Positions 44,395-53,726 are shown, counted from the first letter of the stretch. The stretch is DNA of 64,000 bases from an uncultured Methanomethylovorans sp. (GCF_963678545.1 NZ_OY782870.1:2046001-2110000); one strand, 5' to 3'. Program-made: numbers and translations. The notes: generated by a model from the sequence alone, not told the origin.

Positions 44395-46116
44395 ATGCAG
44401 CAATCAGCAAAACAACAAAAATCAATAGCCTATTTCTCTATGGAGATAGGAATTGATGAGAAAATCCACACTTACAGCGGCGGTTTAGGGATATTGGCTG
44501 GTGATACGATTCGCTCATCAGCTGATCTCAAAGTTCCAATGGTTGCGATAACTCTTCTATATCGTAAGGGATATTTCCGTCAAAGAATCGAGGCAGATGG
44601 ATGGCAACGGGAAGAACCAGCTGCATGGGATGTTGAAAGTCTATTAGAGGAAATGCCACAAAGAACTGTTGTTATGCTGGAAGGAAGAACAATCCATTTA
44701 AGAGCCTGGAAACATGAAGTAAAAGGTGTTGGTGGTTATACAGTACCTATCTATTTCCTTGACGCAGATGTACCTGAGAACAATGAATGGGATAGAACTT
44801 TAACACATCATCTCTATGGCGGAGATGAGCATTACAGACTCTGTCAGGAAGTTATCCTTGGTATTGGAGGTATTAGAATGCTCCGTTCCCTTGGGTATCA
44901 AAAAATCCAGAGCTTTCATATGAACGAAGGACATGCAGCACTTCTGACACTTGAACTACTGGACGAACATGCAAAAAAGGATGGAAGAGGGTATTTAATC
45001 GAAGATGATCGAAAAGCTGTGAGAAGAAGATGTGTATTTACTACCCATACTCTTGTTGCAGCTGGCCATGACAAATTTTCGATTGAGCTTGCGCGCAAAG
45101 TACTGGGATCAAGAGAAGACTTCTTTGCTTTAGAAAGTGTTCTTCATGAAGGAAAGTCTCTTAATATGACACGTCTGGCGCTTAATCTGAGCCGCTACGT
45201 AAATGGAGTAGCTAAAAAGCATGGTGAAGCTACGCGACTTACTTTTACAGGTTATTCTATTAATTCTATTACTAATGGGGTTCATGCTGGTACCTGGGTT
45301 TCAGAACCTTTCCAAAAGCTTTTCGATAAGTATATTCCCATCTGGAAACAAGATAATTTCAGCCTGCGCTATGCACTGAGCATTCCAAAAGATGAGATAT
45401 GGAAAGCTCATATGGAAGCTAAAAGGAAGTTGATCGATTCTGTTAACCTTGAAACAGGCACTCACATGGATGAGGACACGCTAACAATAGGCTTTGCACG
45501 AAGGGCTGCTACATATAAAAGAGCTGACTTACTGTTCCAGGACTTGGAAAGATTAAAAAGGATATCTTCTCAAGTTGGCAAGATTCAGATAATATATGCA
45601 GGCAAAGCGCATCCTAGGGACTATGAAGCAAAGAAAATTATCCAACACATCTTACAGGCTAAGCAATTTCTAAACGGTGATATAAAGCTAGTATATCTTG
45701 AAGATTATAACATGACAATGGGTGCAATGATAACGGCTGGAGTAGATGTTTGGCTGAATACACCAGTTCCTCCCCTGGAAGCCTCTGGAACAAGCGGAAT
45801 GAAAGCTGCTCTTAATGGTGTTCCCAATTTTAGTATACTGGATGGATGGTGGATAGAAGGAAATATAGAAGGATTGACAGGTTGGTCTATAGGTGAAGCT
45901 GTCATTGGGAACGGAGAAAACCGTAATCATTCACTTGATGCTGCTTCTTTATACGAGAAACTGGAAAAGATAATTATCCCTATGTTCTATGGGAATAGAG
46001 AACAATTTATTAGCATGATGACACATTCAATTGCTATAAATGGTTCATTCTTTAATACTCATAGAATGATACATGAGTATGTATTAAATGCATACTTCCC
46101 ATATAATGTAGAATAG
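44395..46116 (+). CDS. glgP: alpha-glucan (glycogen/maltodextrin) phosphorylase
   Basis: This 573-residue GT35 enzyme of the short archaeal/bacterial type contains [49 protein letters not shown] and the pyridoxal-phosphate lysine motif [14 protein letters not shown] followed by [12 protein letters not shown]. It releases glucose-1-phosphate from stored alpha-glucan using phosphate. It has no glycogen-storage-site extension. With the cytoplasmic alpha-amylase at 8005 it implies that the cell stores and mobilises glycogen. The stop UAG is followed at once by an in-frame UGA, which would block any pyrrolysine read-through. Confidence 0.92.
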   Translation: MQQSAKQQKSIAYFSMEIGIDEKIHTYSGGLGILAGDTIRSSADLKVPMVAITLLYRKGYFRQRIEADGWQREEPAAWDVESLLEEMPQRTVVMLEGRTIHLRAWKHEVKGVGGYTVPIYFLDADVPENNEWDRTLTHHLYGGDEHYRLCQEVILGIGGIRMLRSLGYQKIQSFHMNEGHAALLTLELLDEHAKKDGRGYLIEDDRKAVRRRCVFTTHTLVAAGHDKFSIELARKVLGSREDFFALESVLHEGKSLNMTRLALNLSRYVNGVAKKHGEATRLTFTGYSINSITNGVHAGTWVSEPFQKLFDKYIPIWKQDNFSLRYALSIPKDEIWKAHMEAKRKLIDSVNLETGTHMDEDTLTIGFARRAATYKRADLLFQDLERLKRISSQVGKIQIIYAGKAHPRDYEAKKIIQHILQAKQFLNGDIKLVYLEDYNMTMGAMITAGVDVWLNTPVPPLEASGTSGMKAALNGVPNFSILDGWWIEGNIEGLTGWSIGEAVIGNGENRNHSLDAASLYEKLEKIIIPMFYGNREQFISMMTHSIAINGSFFNTHRMIHEYVLNAYFPYNVE

Positions 46117-46198
46117 TGACTAGTAAAATAGGTTCAATAACAAGATTAGGCATATGGTCCTTCATTTATTCATTTGCCTTTTCGTTTTCTAATGACAT

Positions 46199-46780
46199 AT
46201 GACAACATCTATTCTCTTCAAAGAACTCTTGCGTAAAAGCATCCATTTTTTATCTCTAATCATAGTACTAATCTATGTTTACTTGGGAAAGCAGACAGTA
46301 CTAAATATACTCAGCTTATATCTTGCATTCATTTTATTAATTGAGCATTTCCGCCTTAGCAAAGGTATCAAAATTCCATTCCTTGATTTTTTATTTAGAG
46401 ATAAAGAACGGGTATGTATTGGAGGACATGTTTTTTTTGTCATTGGTTCCCTTATTGCGATCGGAGTTTATAGCAAAGAAGTAGCAATTACTTCAATACT
46501 TTTGATTACTTTTGGAGATATGGCAGCTTCTCTTGTAGGTACAACCTTAGGCAAAACATATATCAAGGGCACTAATAAGTCTTTAGAGGGCAGTGCTGCC
46601 GAGTTCTTTACAGACCTCGTTATTGGTAGCGTAATATTAAAGAATTTGCCTGTAGCTTTTGTTATGGCTTTCGTTGCTACATTGACTGAAACTTTTTTAT
46701 CAGGCATAGATGATAATTTATCTATACCAGTATTTGCTGGGCTCAGTGCAGAGCTTATGCTATTAACTATTTATGTATGA
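46199..46780 (+). CDS. dolichol/phytol kinase-like membrane protein
   Basis: This 193-residue polytopic protein (about six helices) begins with ELLRKSIHFLSLIIVL, the N-terminal motif of the SEC59/phytol-kinase/CDP-diglyceride-like family. It continues with HFRLSKGIKIPFLDFLFRDKE, ITFGDMAASLVGTTLGKTYI and KSLEGSAAEFFTDL, the last two forming the conserved nucleotide-binding loop. It probably phosphorylates a polyprenol or an isoprenoid alcohol using CTP. It follows the phosphorylase gene by 82 bases. Confidence 0.82.
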   Translation: MTTSILFKELLRKSIHFLSLIIVLIYVYLGKQTVLNILSLYLAFILLIEHFRLSKGIKIPFLDFLFRDKERVCIGGHVFFVIGSLIAIGVYSKEVAITSILLITFGDMAASLVGTTLGKTYIKGTNKSLEGSAAEFFTDLVIGSVILKNLPVAFVMAFVATLTETFLSGIDDNLSIPVFAGLSAELMLLTIYV

Positions 46781-46809
46781 GAATATCCAGATTAAAAAAG
46801 AATAAGAGG

Positions 46810-46926
46810 GTTACAATCCATTCAACTGAAAACAGATTTTGTTTAGTTTACTGGGTATTAAAACTATTTACATATGTGGTTTCATAAGTGCATTTGAAGG
46901 AGGTACTACATTGAAGGGATTGTAAC
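46810..46926. mobile_element. 117-bp element bounded by 16-bp inverted repeats (MITE-like or large hairpin)
   Basis: GTTACAATCCATTCAA (46810-46825) and TTGAAGGGATTGTAAC (46911-46926) are inverted copies with one mismatch. The inside is AT-rich and non-coding. I see no clear target duplication, so a large RNA hairpin is equally possible. The surrounding stretch 46781-47172 has no other gene. Confidence 0.5.
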
Positions 46927-47172
46927 TCAACTTAATTTAAATATGCGTATTGTAGCATATAAATGTTGTGTTAATAGCTATATATATTATCAAATTGAGT
47001 ATCGATATTTTAAACCAAGATATGCTCTAAAAATATAGTTTTTCCCACACTAAATCAAATTTACTTGAGTTAAACACAAGTTGCTTTTTTAGATAGTTAT
47101 AAATAGTGCAGCTTCCTACTCTAATTATACAATAATATCAAAGGAACTGGAAAAAAGAACAGAGTTGGGAAA

Positions 47173-47349
47173 ATGACACCATGGGAATATGAGATCAGAT
47201 CAGTAAGATTTGGAGACTGGGATCAGACTAAAGAAGATCTCAACAAGATAGGCATCGACGGCTGGGAACTAGTCAAATTCTCTGAGTACATAGATGAAAA
47301 CATGCGAATGGCATATTTCAAAAGATCACTTGATGGCCTTGAGATGTGA
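47173..47349 (+). CDS. DUF4177 small protein
   Basis: ATG 47173 opens a 58-codon frame: MTPWEYEIRSVRFGDWD, then LNKIGIDGWELVKFSEY and MAYFKRSL. The WEY start and the LN..G..GWELV core are the DUF4177 pattern, a small single-domain protein of unknown function. The Shine-Dalgarno sequence is weak (TTGGGA), but TATA-like DNA lies upstream at about 47098-47130, so a short-leader mRNA is possible. It lies alone between the inverted-repeat element and a convergent regulator gene. Confidence 0.75.
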   Translation: MTPWEYEIRSVRFGDWDQTKEDLNKIGIDGWELVKFSEYIDENMRMAYFKRSLDGLEM

Positions 47350-47543
47350 GAGCGTTCCGTTTTAATCTATATATTCAATATCTTTTTTAGATATTCTCGG
47401 GCTTTATTAACAGAGTTTTGGTTAAATGATTGTAAAAGGAGTTTTGAAGCCATTAGAGATAAGTTAAGAGCTATCGATAAAATAAATAGCTACTTACCTG
47501 ATGAATAGCTTAGACTAATAAGTCCACTTCCTTATAGAAAAAT
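47350..47543. other. gap with a start-less open frame
   Basis: In frame with the preceding gene and past its stop, the plus strand stays open as RALLTEFWLNDCKRSFEAIR and DKLRAIDKINSYLPDE-stop (ends near 47507). It has no start codon, so it may be a gene fragment, or the small gene may once have been longer. Confidence 0.25.
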
Positions 47544-47843
47544 TCACTTGCTTATTTCCAGTATTTCAATACCTTTATCAGTAAGACGGTATTTTCCATC
47601 ATCTTCCATCAGAAGCTCCTGGTGTAGGAGGTAGTCAACCTGAAATTTGAAGGCTGCCTCTTGCATGCCCAGGTTTTTAAGAAGTTCTTCTTTTGAAGCA
47701 CCGTAAATCCCAATTTCCTTGATGATTTTACGGCGCACCGGATTAGAAGCAGCTCTATTCAGCATATCATGTTCAATCTTTTTTGCCTCGCGGGGACCTG
47801 GCTTGGTCATTATCATATCGTCAAGATCGTCTTTTTCTACCAA
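47544..47843 (-). CDS. small winged-helix regulator
   Basis: This 99-residue protein has an acidic N-terminus (VEKDDLDDMIMTKPGPREAKK) and a winged helix-turn-helix: LNRAASNPVRRKIIKEIGIY, GASKEELLKNLGMQEAAFKF, QVDYLLHQELLMEDDGKYRL. It resembles ArsR-like regulators common next to methyltransferase genes in methanogens. CCAAGGAGG lies upstream of its ATG (47843). The gene nearest on the same strand is the unknown protein at 47914, and ramA is divergent further upstream, so a role in methylamine regulation is possible. Confidence 0.72.
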   Translation of the reverse strand: MVEKDDLDDMIMTKPGPREAKKIEHDMLNRAASNPVRRKIIKEIGIYGASKEELLKNLGMQEAAFKFQVDYLLHQELLMEDDGKYRLTDKGIEILEISK

Positions 47844-47913
47844 GAAAAAAACCTCCTTGGAAAGTATTTGGAGCTATCTTATTAATATGCAACGCTAAGG
47901 AGCCCGTCAAGAA

Positions 47914-48291
47914 TTATGCAAGTAGCTGTTGCGGCATTTTTTCTGGTACATTCATAGAATTAACTTTTTCTTGTCCATCACTGTGCAGATATGCTCTGTC
48001 CTCCATTAATATACCATTGTCAGGTGCCAGAAATGCAAGTTTTCCATTCTCATATCTCATAGGAGAACCTATAACCTTAAAATATTCATTTTTAAGATAT
48101 TGCATTGCGGCAACAACTGTTTCTTGATCACATTTAGAAGTACCTAATTTGGCAGAAGCAGTCCCAATAAGGATATCATTTGCATGTAAAGTAAGATAAA
48201 GACTCCAAGTATCGTGATCTACGAACTGGTGTAGCGTAATGTGGATCGAAGGTATCCCCCCTTCCACAAAAATAAAATCATTAGATTTCAT
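47914..48291 (-). CDS. hypothetical protein, 125 aa
   Basis: This soluble protein of mixed composition (MKSNDFIFVEGGIPSIHITLHQFVDHDTW) has a regular alternation of strands and helices and includes ANDILIGTASAKLGTSKCDQETVVAAMQYL. No family is recognised. GGGATG lies about ten bases before the ATG. It is divergent from ramA by 388 bases and upstream of the small winged-helix gene on the same strand, which may form an operon with it (70-base gap). Confidence 0.55.
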   Translation of the reverse strand: MKSNDFIFVEGGIPSIHITLHQFVDHDTWSLYLTLHANDILIGTASAKLGTSKCDQETVVAAMQYLKNEYFKVIGSPMRYENGKLAFLAPDNGILMEDRAYLHSDGQEKVNSMNVPEKMPQQLLA

Positions 48292-48600
48292 ATAAACATC
48301 CCATTGTATTTAATTACTGAACATGGATTTAAATTGAATGTTCATAGGAATGAACATGAAATTAAGATAATATTGAGAAACTTGCCTTTGAATTGATATT
48401 ATTAAAATGTATATTCTTCCATTTTACAGAGATAATACTCCAATTGGAAGCGGAGAAAGTAAAATATAAATACAACTATTTTTTAAAAAAATCGTTATCT
48501 TGATTTAGTAGTATATGTCCTAGGTGAGTCTAAAAATAAATTTCACTAGCTTCTTCTCTTTAATTTTTTCCAGCTAAGTATTCATACACAGTTTATTGAA
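48292..48600. other. intergenic region upstream of ramA
   Basis: About 310 very AT-rich bases lie between the unknown gene (minus) and the ramA promoter (plus). It probably contains regulator sites, but no dyad stands out. Confidence 0.3.
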
Positions 48601-48620
48601 GCACAAAATATATAATATAG
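48601..48620 (+). promoter_or_regulatory. ramA promoter (TATA region)
   Basis: GCACAAAATATATAATATAG at 48601-48620 looks like an archaeal BRE/TATA region, 59 bases before the ramA ATG. Its first 15 bases recur exactly at 55943-55957, and a close variant (GCAAAATATATATAC) precedes mtbA and mttB. Confidence 0.5.
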
Positions 48621-48678
48621 TGTCTTCAAAACAAACCATAGCATTCGATTATGTGAAATACATTTTGAAGGAAATCTC

Positions 48679-50301
48679 ATGTACGTAATTGCATTGGACC
48701 TTGGAACTAGCGGTTTTAGATCCCAGCTGATAGATATCAGATCAAGGGAAACTATCAAAACTGTGATGACTATGGGCCATCCCCTTCCAGGAGGAAATGT
48801 GATGGATCATCTGGATTTTGCCATCACTACTGGTAAAGATGTAGCTCATGGCTTGATGATAGAGACTGTGAAGAAAGTGCTGGAAAGGTTTAATGTTGAT
48901 CCCTTAAGCATCCAGAGAATAGCTGTTTGTGGTAATCCTATACAGTTATCCCTTTTCCAGAACAGTGAGATCCTAGACCTCGCATATGCCGGAGAGACAA
49001 AACAGAAAAAGCTGGGTGTGCACAATGTGAAAAGAGATGCTCGAGTCTTTCCTGCAAATGAGATATTCAAAGGTATCTATGAGATGGAAAACTGCGAGAT
49101 AGTAATTCCCCCTGCAATAAAACATGAGATTGGTGCTGATGCACTTGCTATGATGCTGGAGACTGATTTCATACATCAGGATGGACCCTGCCTGGTAACA
49201 GATTATGGAACAAATGCCGAAATGGCACTAAAGGTGGGAGATAAGATCATCACTGCAAGTGCTGCCGCTGGTCCGGCAATCGAAGGTCAGGGTATCAACT
49301 GCGGTATGCTGGCAGGTCCCGGAGCTATAAGTGACATTAACCTTGAAGGTTGCTACTGGAGGCTTACAGTGCTCAATGAAGAGATGGAAGCGGTAAAAGG
49401 AGACCTTATAGATCCGGTTTCCGGCGAAACCATCGAATCTTCCGGCGTACAGGCTAAAGGAATTACTGGAACGGGAGTTATTTCCACAATTGCCCTGGCA
49501 ATCAAGGAAGGTTTGACAAAAAAGCTACCTCATCTCCCACAGGGAAGAATAGTGCTGGGTGATGGGATCATTATCACGGACAAAGATGTTGAGGAAGTGG
49601 GTAAGGCAATAGGCGCCATCAGAGCTGCTCACATGACGTTAATGGTGGAGGCAGGCATTGAATATTCTGATCTTAAATATGTTTATATGTCCGGAGCCAC
49701 TGGAACTTATGTAGATGCTGAAAAAGCGAGACACATAGGTTCTGCACCAGGCTTTTCAAATAACATTGTGCAATTTGGAAATACTTCTATAGGTCTGGCA
49801 AGAAAACTGGCAGTGGATGTTATCAAGCTATGCGATGTCATTTCTGTGGCAAAGAAGATACATGCTGACCACCTAATGATGGCTACAAGTGAGACTTTCA
49901 AAGACATATATGTTTGTGAATTATCTTACTGGCAGCAGGGTATGCCTTTAGAGATGTATGACCAGATGCTTAATCTATATAAGATAAAACCATTTCCCCG
50001 TGCCCTTGAAAAAGTGCATATAGAAAAGCGTGTTTCCAGGGATATCGATGATGTAGGCAGGGATGGTATTGATATTGTAAAAGATATAGGTATCACCCTT
50101 GAAGCACCAGTGGAAAAGTGTATCCTGTGCCATAAGTGCGAAAAAGAGTGCCCAGAAGATGCAGTAATTATCATTGAAAGAGAGGGAAAGAGGTTTGCCA
50201 ATATCAGCAGCCAGAATTGCTTAGGCACAAGTTGCAAACGGTGTGTTGCCATCTGCCCGGAACAGACAATGAACCATTCAATATTAGAAATAAAACGTTG
50301 A
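48679..50301 (+). CDS. ramA: RamA, reductive activase of methylamine corrinoid proteins
   Basis: This 540-residue ASKHA-fold activase has a C-terminal ferredoxin-like part. The N-terminal region has the acetate-kinase/actin-type motif ALDLGTSGFRSQLID, the middle holds TDYGTNAEMALKV and SGATGTYVDAEKA, and residues about 487-530 bind two [4Fe-4S] clusters (CILCHKCEKECPEDA and CLGTSCKRCVAICPEQ). RamA uses ATP to reduce inactive Co(II) corrinoid in MtmC, MtbC and MttC to Co(I). It is transcribed from its own promoter next to mtbA. A GAAGGAAATC site precedes the ATG. Confidence 0.95.
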   Translation: MYVIALDLGTSGFRSQLIDIRSRETIKTVMTMGHPLPGGNVMDHLDFAITTGKDVAHGLMIETVKKVLERFNVDPLSIQRIAVCGNPIQLSLFQNSEILDLAYAGETKQKKLGVHNVKRDARVFPANEIFKGIYEMENCEIVIPPAIKHEIGADALAMMLETDFIHQDGPCLVTDYGTNAEMALKVGDKIITASAAAGPAIEGQGINCGMLAGPGAISDINLEGCYWRLTVLNEEMEAVKGDLIDPVSGETIESSGVQAKGITGTGVISTIALAIKEGLTKKLPHLPQGRIVLGDGIIITDKDVEEVGKAIGAIRAAHMTLMVEAGIEYSDLKYVYMSGATGTYVDAEKARHIGSAPGFSNNIVQFGNTSIGLARKLAVDVIKLCDVISVAKKIHADHLMMATSETFKDIYVCELSYWQQGMPLEMYDQMLNLYKIKPFPRALEKVHIEKRVSRDIDDVGRDGIDIVKDIGITLEAPVEKCILCHKCEKECPEDAVIIIEREGKRFANISSQNCLGTSCKRCVAICPEQTMNHSILEIKR

Positions 50302-50338
50302 CCCTTTTGCATGATAACATTTTCAAAGGTCATAGTTT

Positions 50339-50583
50339 ATGGAAACTTCAGGTCTTGCTGACAGGAACAGGGAAATATATGGCAGGTATTTGGCATATGT
50401 ACTTCGTATCATCATTCCAAAGGATGCTTCTGTAAACAATGCCCTTCGTATCCGGGAAATGGAATGATGTTCTGTGCCAGGAAAAATCAGCACACACCTT
50501 CATCAAAGATCGGTTGCCTGTGCTTTGAATGCCATACACGTGAAATAAGGCTTGAAGGAGACTATTTTTGTCTCACTATTTAG
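50339..50583 (+). pseudogene. frameshifted DUF2769 Cys-rich protein
   Basis: ATG 50339 starts METSGLADRNREIYGRYLAY. The frame that continues in the family pattern is shifted by one base near 50398 (CTSYHHSKGCFCKQCPSYPG), then NGMMFCARKNQHTPSSKIGC, LCFECHTREIRLEGDYF, CLTI and TAG at 50581. The Cys pattern C.CKQCPSYPG ... FCAR ... GCLCFEC ... YFC is DUF2769, a family common in methylotrophic methanogens. Inserting one T after GCATAT would give LAYCTSYHH and a single frame of about 82 codons. It lies 38 bases after ramA. A sequencing error could also explain the break. Confidence 0.65.
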
Positions 50584-50764
50584 AGGAGACTGACCTATAA
50601 GGTTCCTTGAAGAATTGTTTACTAGTAATGAATCTATAACAACTTATGATACAATATCGCAACTATGTAAAGAGGAAATCAAACACTCACACTTCAAGAC
50701 TTGTTAAGAATATAATTTAAAAAAAAGCAAGGACATATTTAGCCTTGCATGATGGCCTCATTTT

Positions 50765-51784
50765 TCAATACTTATGTGCCTTTGCCATCTCCACCATTGC
50801 CTGCAAGTTCACCGTTGGAGTCTTGCTAACAATCCCACATCCTGGTGCAAGCAATGCAACTCCGGCATCAAGAACTTCCTTTGACTTCTCTTTGACAAAC
50901 TCAGGCGTCTTGTTCCATAGCACATTTACAGGATCGAGATTGCCCACGATTATTGCTTTCTGAACTGCCTTAACAGCAGTTGCCGGGTCAACGTTCTGGT
51001 CTATGCTGATGGCATTCACACCGCAGGATTCCATAAGTTTAAGACCCGCTGTGGTATCACCGCAGATATGCAGTACAGTGGGCACGTTCAATTCGTTCAT
51101 GGCATCTACAAACTTCTTATGAGAAGGAACTACGAACTTTTCATAGAATTCGGCTCCAATGAGTTGATAACTTGCAGTCGGGTCAATAACGACCATAGTA
51201 TCAGCACCGTTCTCCACCATTTTCTTTGCGTATGCAATATTGAATGCTGTGGTGAACTCCATGAGTTTTAGACCCAGGTTCTCATCAGTGAAAATGTTGA
51301 TGAACCAGTCATCACCATTGAGATGCTGTGCAAGGGAAAAAGGACCTATCATACTACCAATGATGGGGAGGTCCTTACCATATTTGTCAGCTAGGATCTT
51401 GATAGCTTCACAGATGATACCCACCCTTCCATGATCCAGGCTATATCCTTCAAGTTTGGCTATATCATCAACGCTTTTCACAACATGCCCTACCACAGAT
51501 GGCTGTTGTTCACGTGTACCCGCCTTGATCTTGCAACCAAAGAACTCTGCTTCAGCCGTAATATCAAATGGCACACGCACAGCTTCAAAACCTACAACGA
51601 TGTGGCCTGCTTCACCCAGCTTTGCCATAAGCTTAGGATCTTCATTTGCTTCTGGCCAGAATGCTCCACATGCTTCCATTTGTTCCACGGTACCAGTCTG
51701 TGTGACAGAGATAGCTGCCATTCTGTCTACTGCTTGCCCTGTAAGAATACGAGCTAGTCTTTCTTTTGGGGTATAATTTGACAT
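50765..51784 (-). CDS. mtbA: MtbA, methylamine-specific methylcobamide:CoM methyltransferase
   Basis: This 339-residue zinc enzyme of the uroporphyrinogen-decarboxylase fold has its metal ligands visible: His239 and Cys241 in VLHICGDT, and Cys316 in APGCGI. It transfers the methyl group from methyl-Co(III) MtmC, MtbC or MttC to coenzyme M. One shared MtbA serves all three methylamine routes. Its promoter at 51831-51848 shares 15 bases with that of mttB. It is divergent from the MtmB-like gene at 52270. GAGGAGAC lies upstream of the ATG at 51784. Confidence 0.94.
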   Translation of the reverse strand: MSNYTPKERLARILTGQAVDRMAAISVTQTGTVEQMEACGAFWPEANEDPKLMAKLGEAGHIVVGFEAVRVPFDITAEAEFFGCKIKAGTREQQPSVVGHVVKSVDDIAKLEGYSLDHGRVGIICEAIKILADKYGKDLPIIGSMIGPFSLAQHLNGDDWFINIFTDENLGLKLMEFTTAFNIAYAKKMVENGADTMVVIDPTASYQLIGAEFYEKFVVPSHKKFVDAMNELNVPTVLHICGDTTAGLKLMESCGVNAISIDQNVDPATAVKAVQKAIIVGNLDPVNVLWNKTPEFVKEKSKEVLDAGVALLAPGCGIVSKTPTVNLQAMVEMAKAHKY

Positions 51785-51830
51785 CGGACGTCTCCTCTTT
51801 TATAGTGATGATTAGTAGAAGTTCAGTGAA

Positions 51831-51848
51831 GTATATATATTTTGCGCC
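51831..51848 (-). promoter_or_regulatory. mtbA promoter (TATA region)
   Basis: The minus strand reads GGCGCAAAATATATATAC about 50 bases upstream of the mtbA ATG. The last 15 bases recur at 62303-62317 before mttB. The spacing is right for TATA plus a start site about 25 bases before the ATG. Confidence 0.5.
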
Positions 51849-52269
51849 ATTTGGATGGAAAAGTATATATTAAAGAAAGACAAAAACCATTCGAAAAGAA
51901 TATATGCAAGAAAAAAAGAAGAGATGCCTTTGTATATAGAAAAGAAAAATAGAAAAAACAATCGAAAAGAGTAGACTTTTTTTCACTAAATGGTCGGCCT
52001 CAAATACAAACTCTGTTTGAAAATCTTTTAAACATACTTATTGAATATAGATTGTAATTAACAGAAAAATATAAGTACTACACAAATTATGAAGACACTG
52101 GGAGAAAGGACGAGAGAGAAAATCCCCCACTTAAAATAGAATTCCCTGAAAGAGCAAAATCACATATAGAACAAAAACAAAATAAATATAAGGGTGAATA
52201 TTAAAACTTAAAAAATATAACTTAAAAAACTAGAGTTTACTACTTTATATCTCTTAACCAGGTGTCGAC
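51849..52269. other. divergent regulatory region between mtbA and the MtmB-like gene
   Basis: This A-rich region contains near-repeats TTCGAAAAGAATA (51893) and ATCGAAAAGAGTA (51962). A TATA-like AAAAAATATAACTT at 52210-52223 lies about 50 bases before the ATG at 52270. No gene was seen. Confidence 0.4.
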
Positions 52270-53643
52270 ATGCAAAACATGTATAAGTACCTCAAAAGCG
52301 CAATTGAAGGCGAGATTAAAACTGAGAAACAGCACGATCTAAATGTCTTCAAAAAATCAGAAGAACTTGCTTTAAAATATGGTATAAAATACGATGGAAA
52401 AAGTTTTGTACCCACTGATCTTGAACTTGCAGATGCAACATTTGAAGCAGGTATAGAACTACTATATTCTGTAGGCGTATACTGCAAAAGCACAGAAAGA
52501 GTCATCAAGATAGACGAAGAAGATATCCTGAAATCACTTAATGTAATAAATCCTTTAGAAATTGGGAGATTAAAAGAAAAAGTAGCCATTACTCATAGAT
52601 ATCCACTGGCACCGATTCCCCCGACTATTATCGGTGGACCAATGGGAGGAAGCGTTTCTGAAGAGAACTTCCTTTACATTAACCTAAGCGCAGTGCTTGA
52701 AAATGTTGTACAGGGAATTTACAGCGGTGCAATGAAACAGTTCTGCGGAGAATACATAAGACCAAAGAGTCCACTGGAAATGTTAGCTGTCCTTAAAGCT
52801 ACAAGGAATGAAAGGCTTGCTACAAAGATAGGAGGACGTGAAGGACTGGCATTGATGGGACCCAGTACACCCACCCTTCCTACATCATATCTGCTTGTGT
52901 CATCGGATGAACTCTACTCCAGTTATGACCCTCAGGAAGTTTACATGGACGACCTGAAAGTAGACTACGAAACATTATCCAAATGTATTTTCCATCAAGA
53001 ACATGGAAATCATTATGTTTCTGGACAGGTACCTGTTTTTGGTGGACCATGCATAGGTTCAGCCGAAGGACTTGCAATAATAGATATAGCTGAAACTCTG
53101 CAGTCAAAAGTACTTGCACATTCAAGCATCCATGCATCTGGTGCTGTACACGTAGATACTGGTTCATCCTCTGCAAAAGAGATACTCTGGGCATCTAATC
53201 TTTCCTCACTTGCAATATCTAGGAATATGAATTATTACACTGCAAGATATTACTGGAATGCTGCGGGAATATGCACTGATATGATGTTCTATGAAACTGC
53301 TGCCCAAGCTATAGGAGACACTGTCTGTGGTAGGGATATGCTGTTAGGGCCTGTAGGGGCCCGTGGCGGACTGCCAGACCACTCATCAGGGCTGGAGTCC
53401 AGATTCATGGGAGAAATGGCACAGATGGCAACACATTTGTCATTATCTGAAGCCAACCGACTGGTAGAGAAAATATACTCCAAGTACGAGAATAAGCTTA
53501 CTAATCCTCCGGTAGGGAAACCTTTTGACAAATGCTATCGGATAAAATCGGAATATGACCTTGAACCTACTGAGGAATACACATCGATTTATAGAAAGGT
53601 GTCCTATGAAATAATGGGTAATTTCCCAGGCGAAGCAGTCTGA
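52270..53643 (+). CDS. MtmB homolog lacking pyrrolysine and the residues around it
   Basis: This 457-residue protein is homologous to monomethylamine methyltransferase along its whole length (compare GGPMGGSVSEENF with GGPTGSPISEDMF, GQVPVFGGPCIGSAEG with DEQMPIFGGYAGGIEE, and AAQAIGDTVCGRDML with AAQSITDTASGREIL). At the pyrrolysine site (GIOGPET in MtmB) it has ALMGPST, so Met196 replaces Pyl202. The nearby MtmB residues Glu229, Glu259 and Gln333 align with Gln, Gly and Tyr. There is no in-frame amber codon. It cannot use the known pyrrolysine mechanism. It may act on another substrate, bind a corrinoid protein without catalysis, or regulate. AGGTG precedes the ATG, which follows its own TATA-like element; it is divergent from mtbA and convergent with mtmB. 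Confidence 0.85.
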   Translation: MQNMYKYLKSAIEGEIKTEKQHDLNVFKKSEELALKYGIKYDGKSFVPTDLELADATFEAGIELLYSVGVYCKSTERVIKIDEEDILKSLNVINPLEIGRLKEKVAITHRYPLAPIPPTIIGGPMGGSVSEENFLYINLSAVLENVVQGIYSGAMKQFCGEYIRPKSPLEMLAVLKATRNERLATKIGGREGLALMGPSTPTLPTSYLLVSSDELYSSYDPQEVYMDDLKVDYETLSKCIFHQEHGNHYVSGQVPVFGGPCIGSAEGLAIIDIAETLQSKVLAHSSIHASGAVHVDTGSSSAKEILWASNLSSLAISRNMNYYTARYYWNAAGICTDMMFYETAAQAIGDTVCGRDMLLGPVGARGGLPDHSSGLESRFMGEMAQMATHLSLSEANRLVEKIYSKYENKLTNPPVGKPFDKCYRIKSEYDLEPTEEYTSIYRKVSYEIMGNFPGEAV

Positions 53644-53692
53644 TTTTTTAAATAATACCCACGGGAAAAAGTCATTATAAAAATAGATTACT

Positions 53693-53726
53693 GCTAAAAA
53701 ATAGCCGGTGGGGATCAGCCACCGAC
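53693..53726 (-). terminator. terminator after mtmB
   Basis: CGGTGG (53706-53711) pairs with CCACCG (53719-53724) around a 7-base loop. On the minus strand the stem is followed by GCTATTTTTTAGC, 31 bases past the mtmB stop. Confidence 0.7.

Noticed and set aside
46810..46926. Possible CRISPR repeat pair
   Set aside because: The two 16-mers are inverted, not direct, and only two occur.
50600..50706. Start-less frame (RFLEELFTSNESITTYD...) between the DUF2769 remnant and mtbA
   Set aside because: No start codon in frame despite a GAGGAGA upstream, and no homology that I can recognise. It may be another gene fragment.
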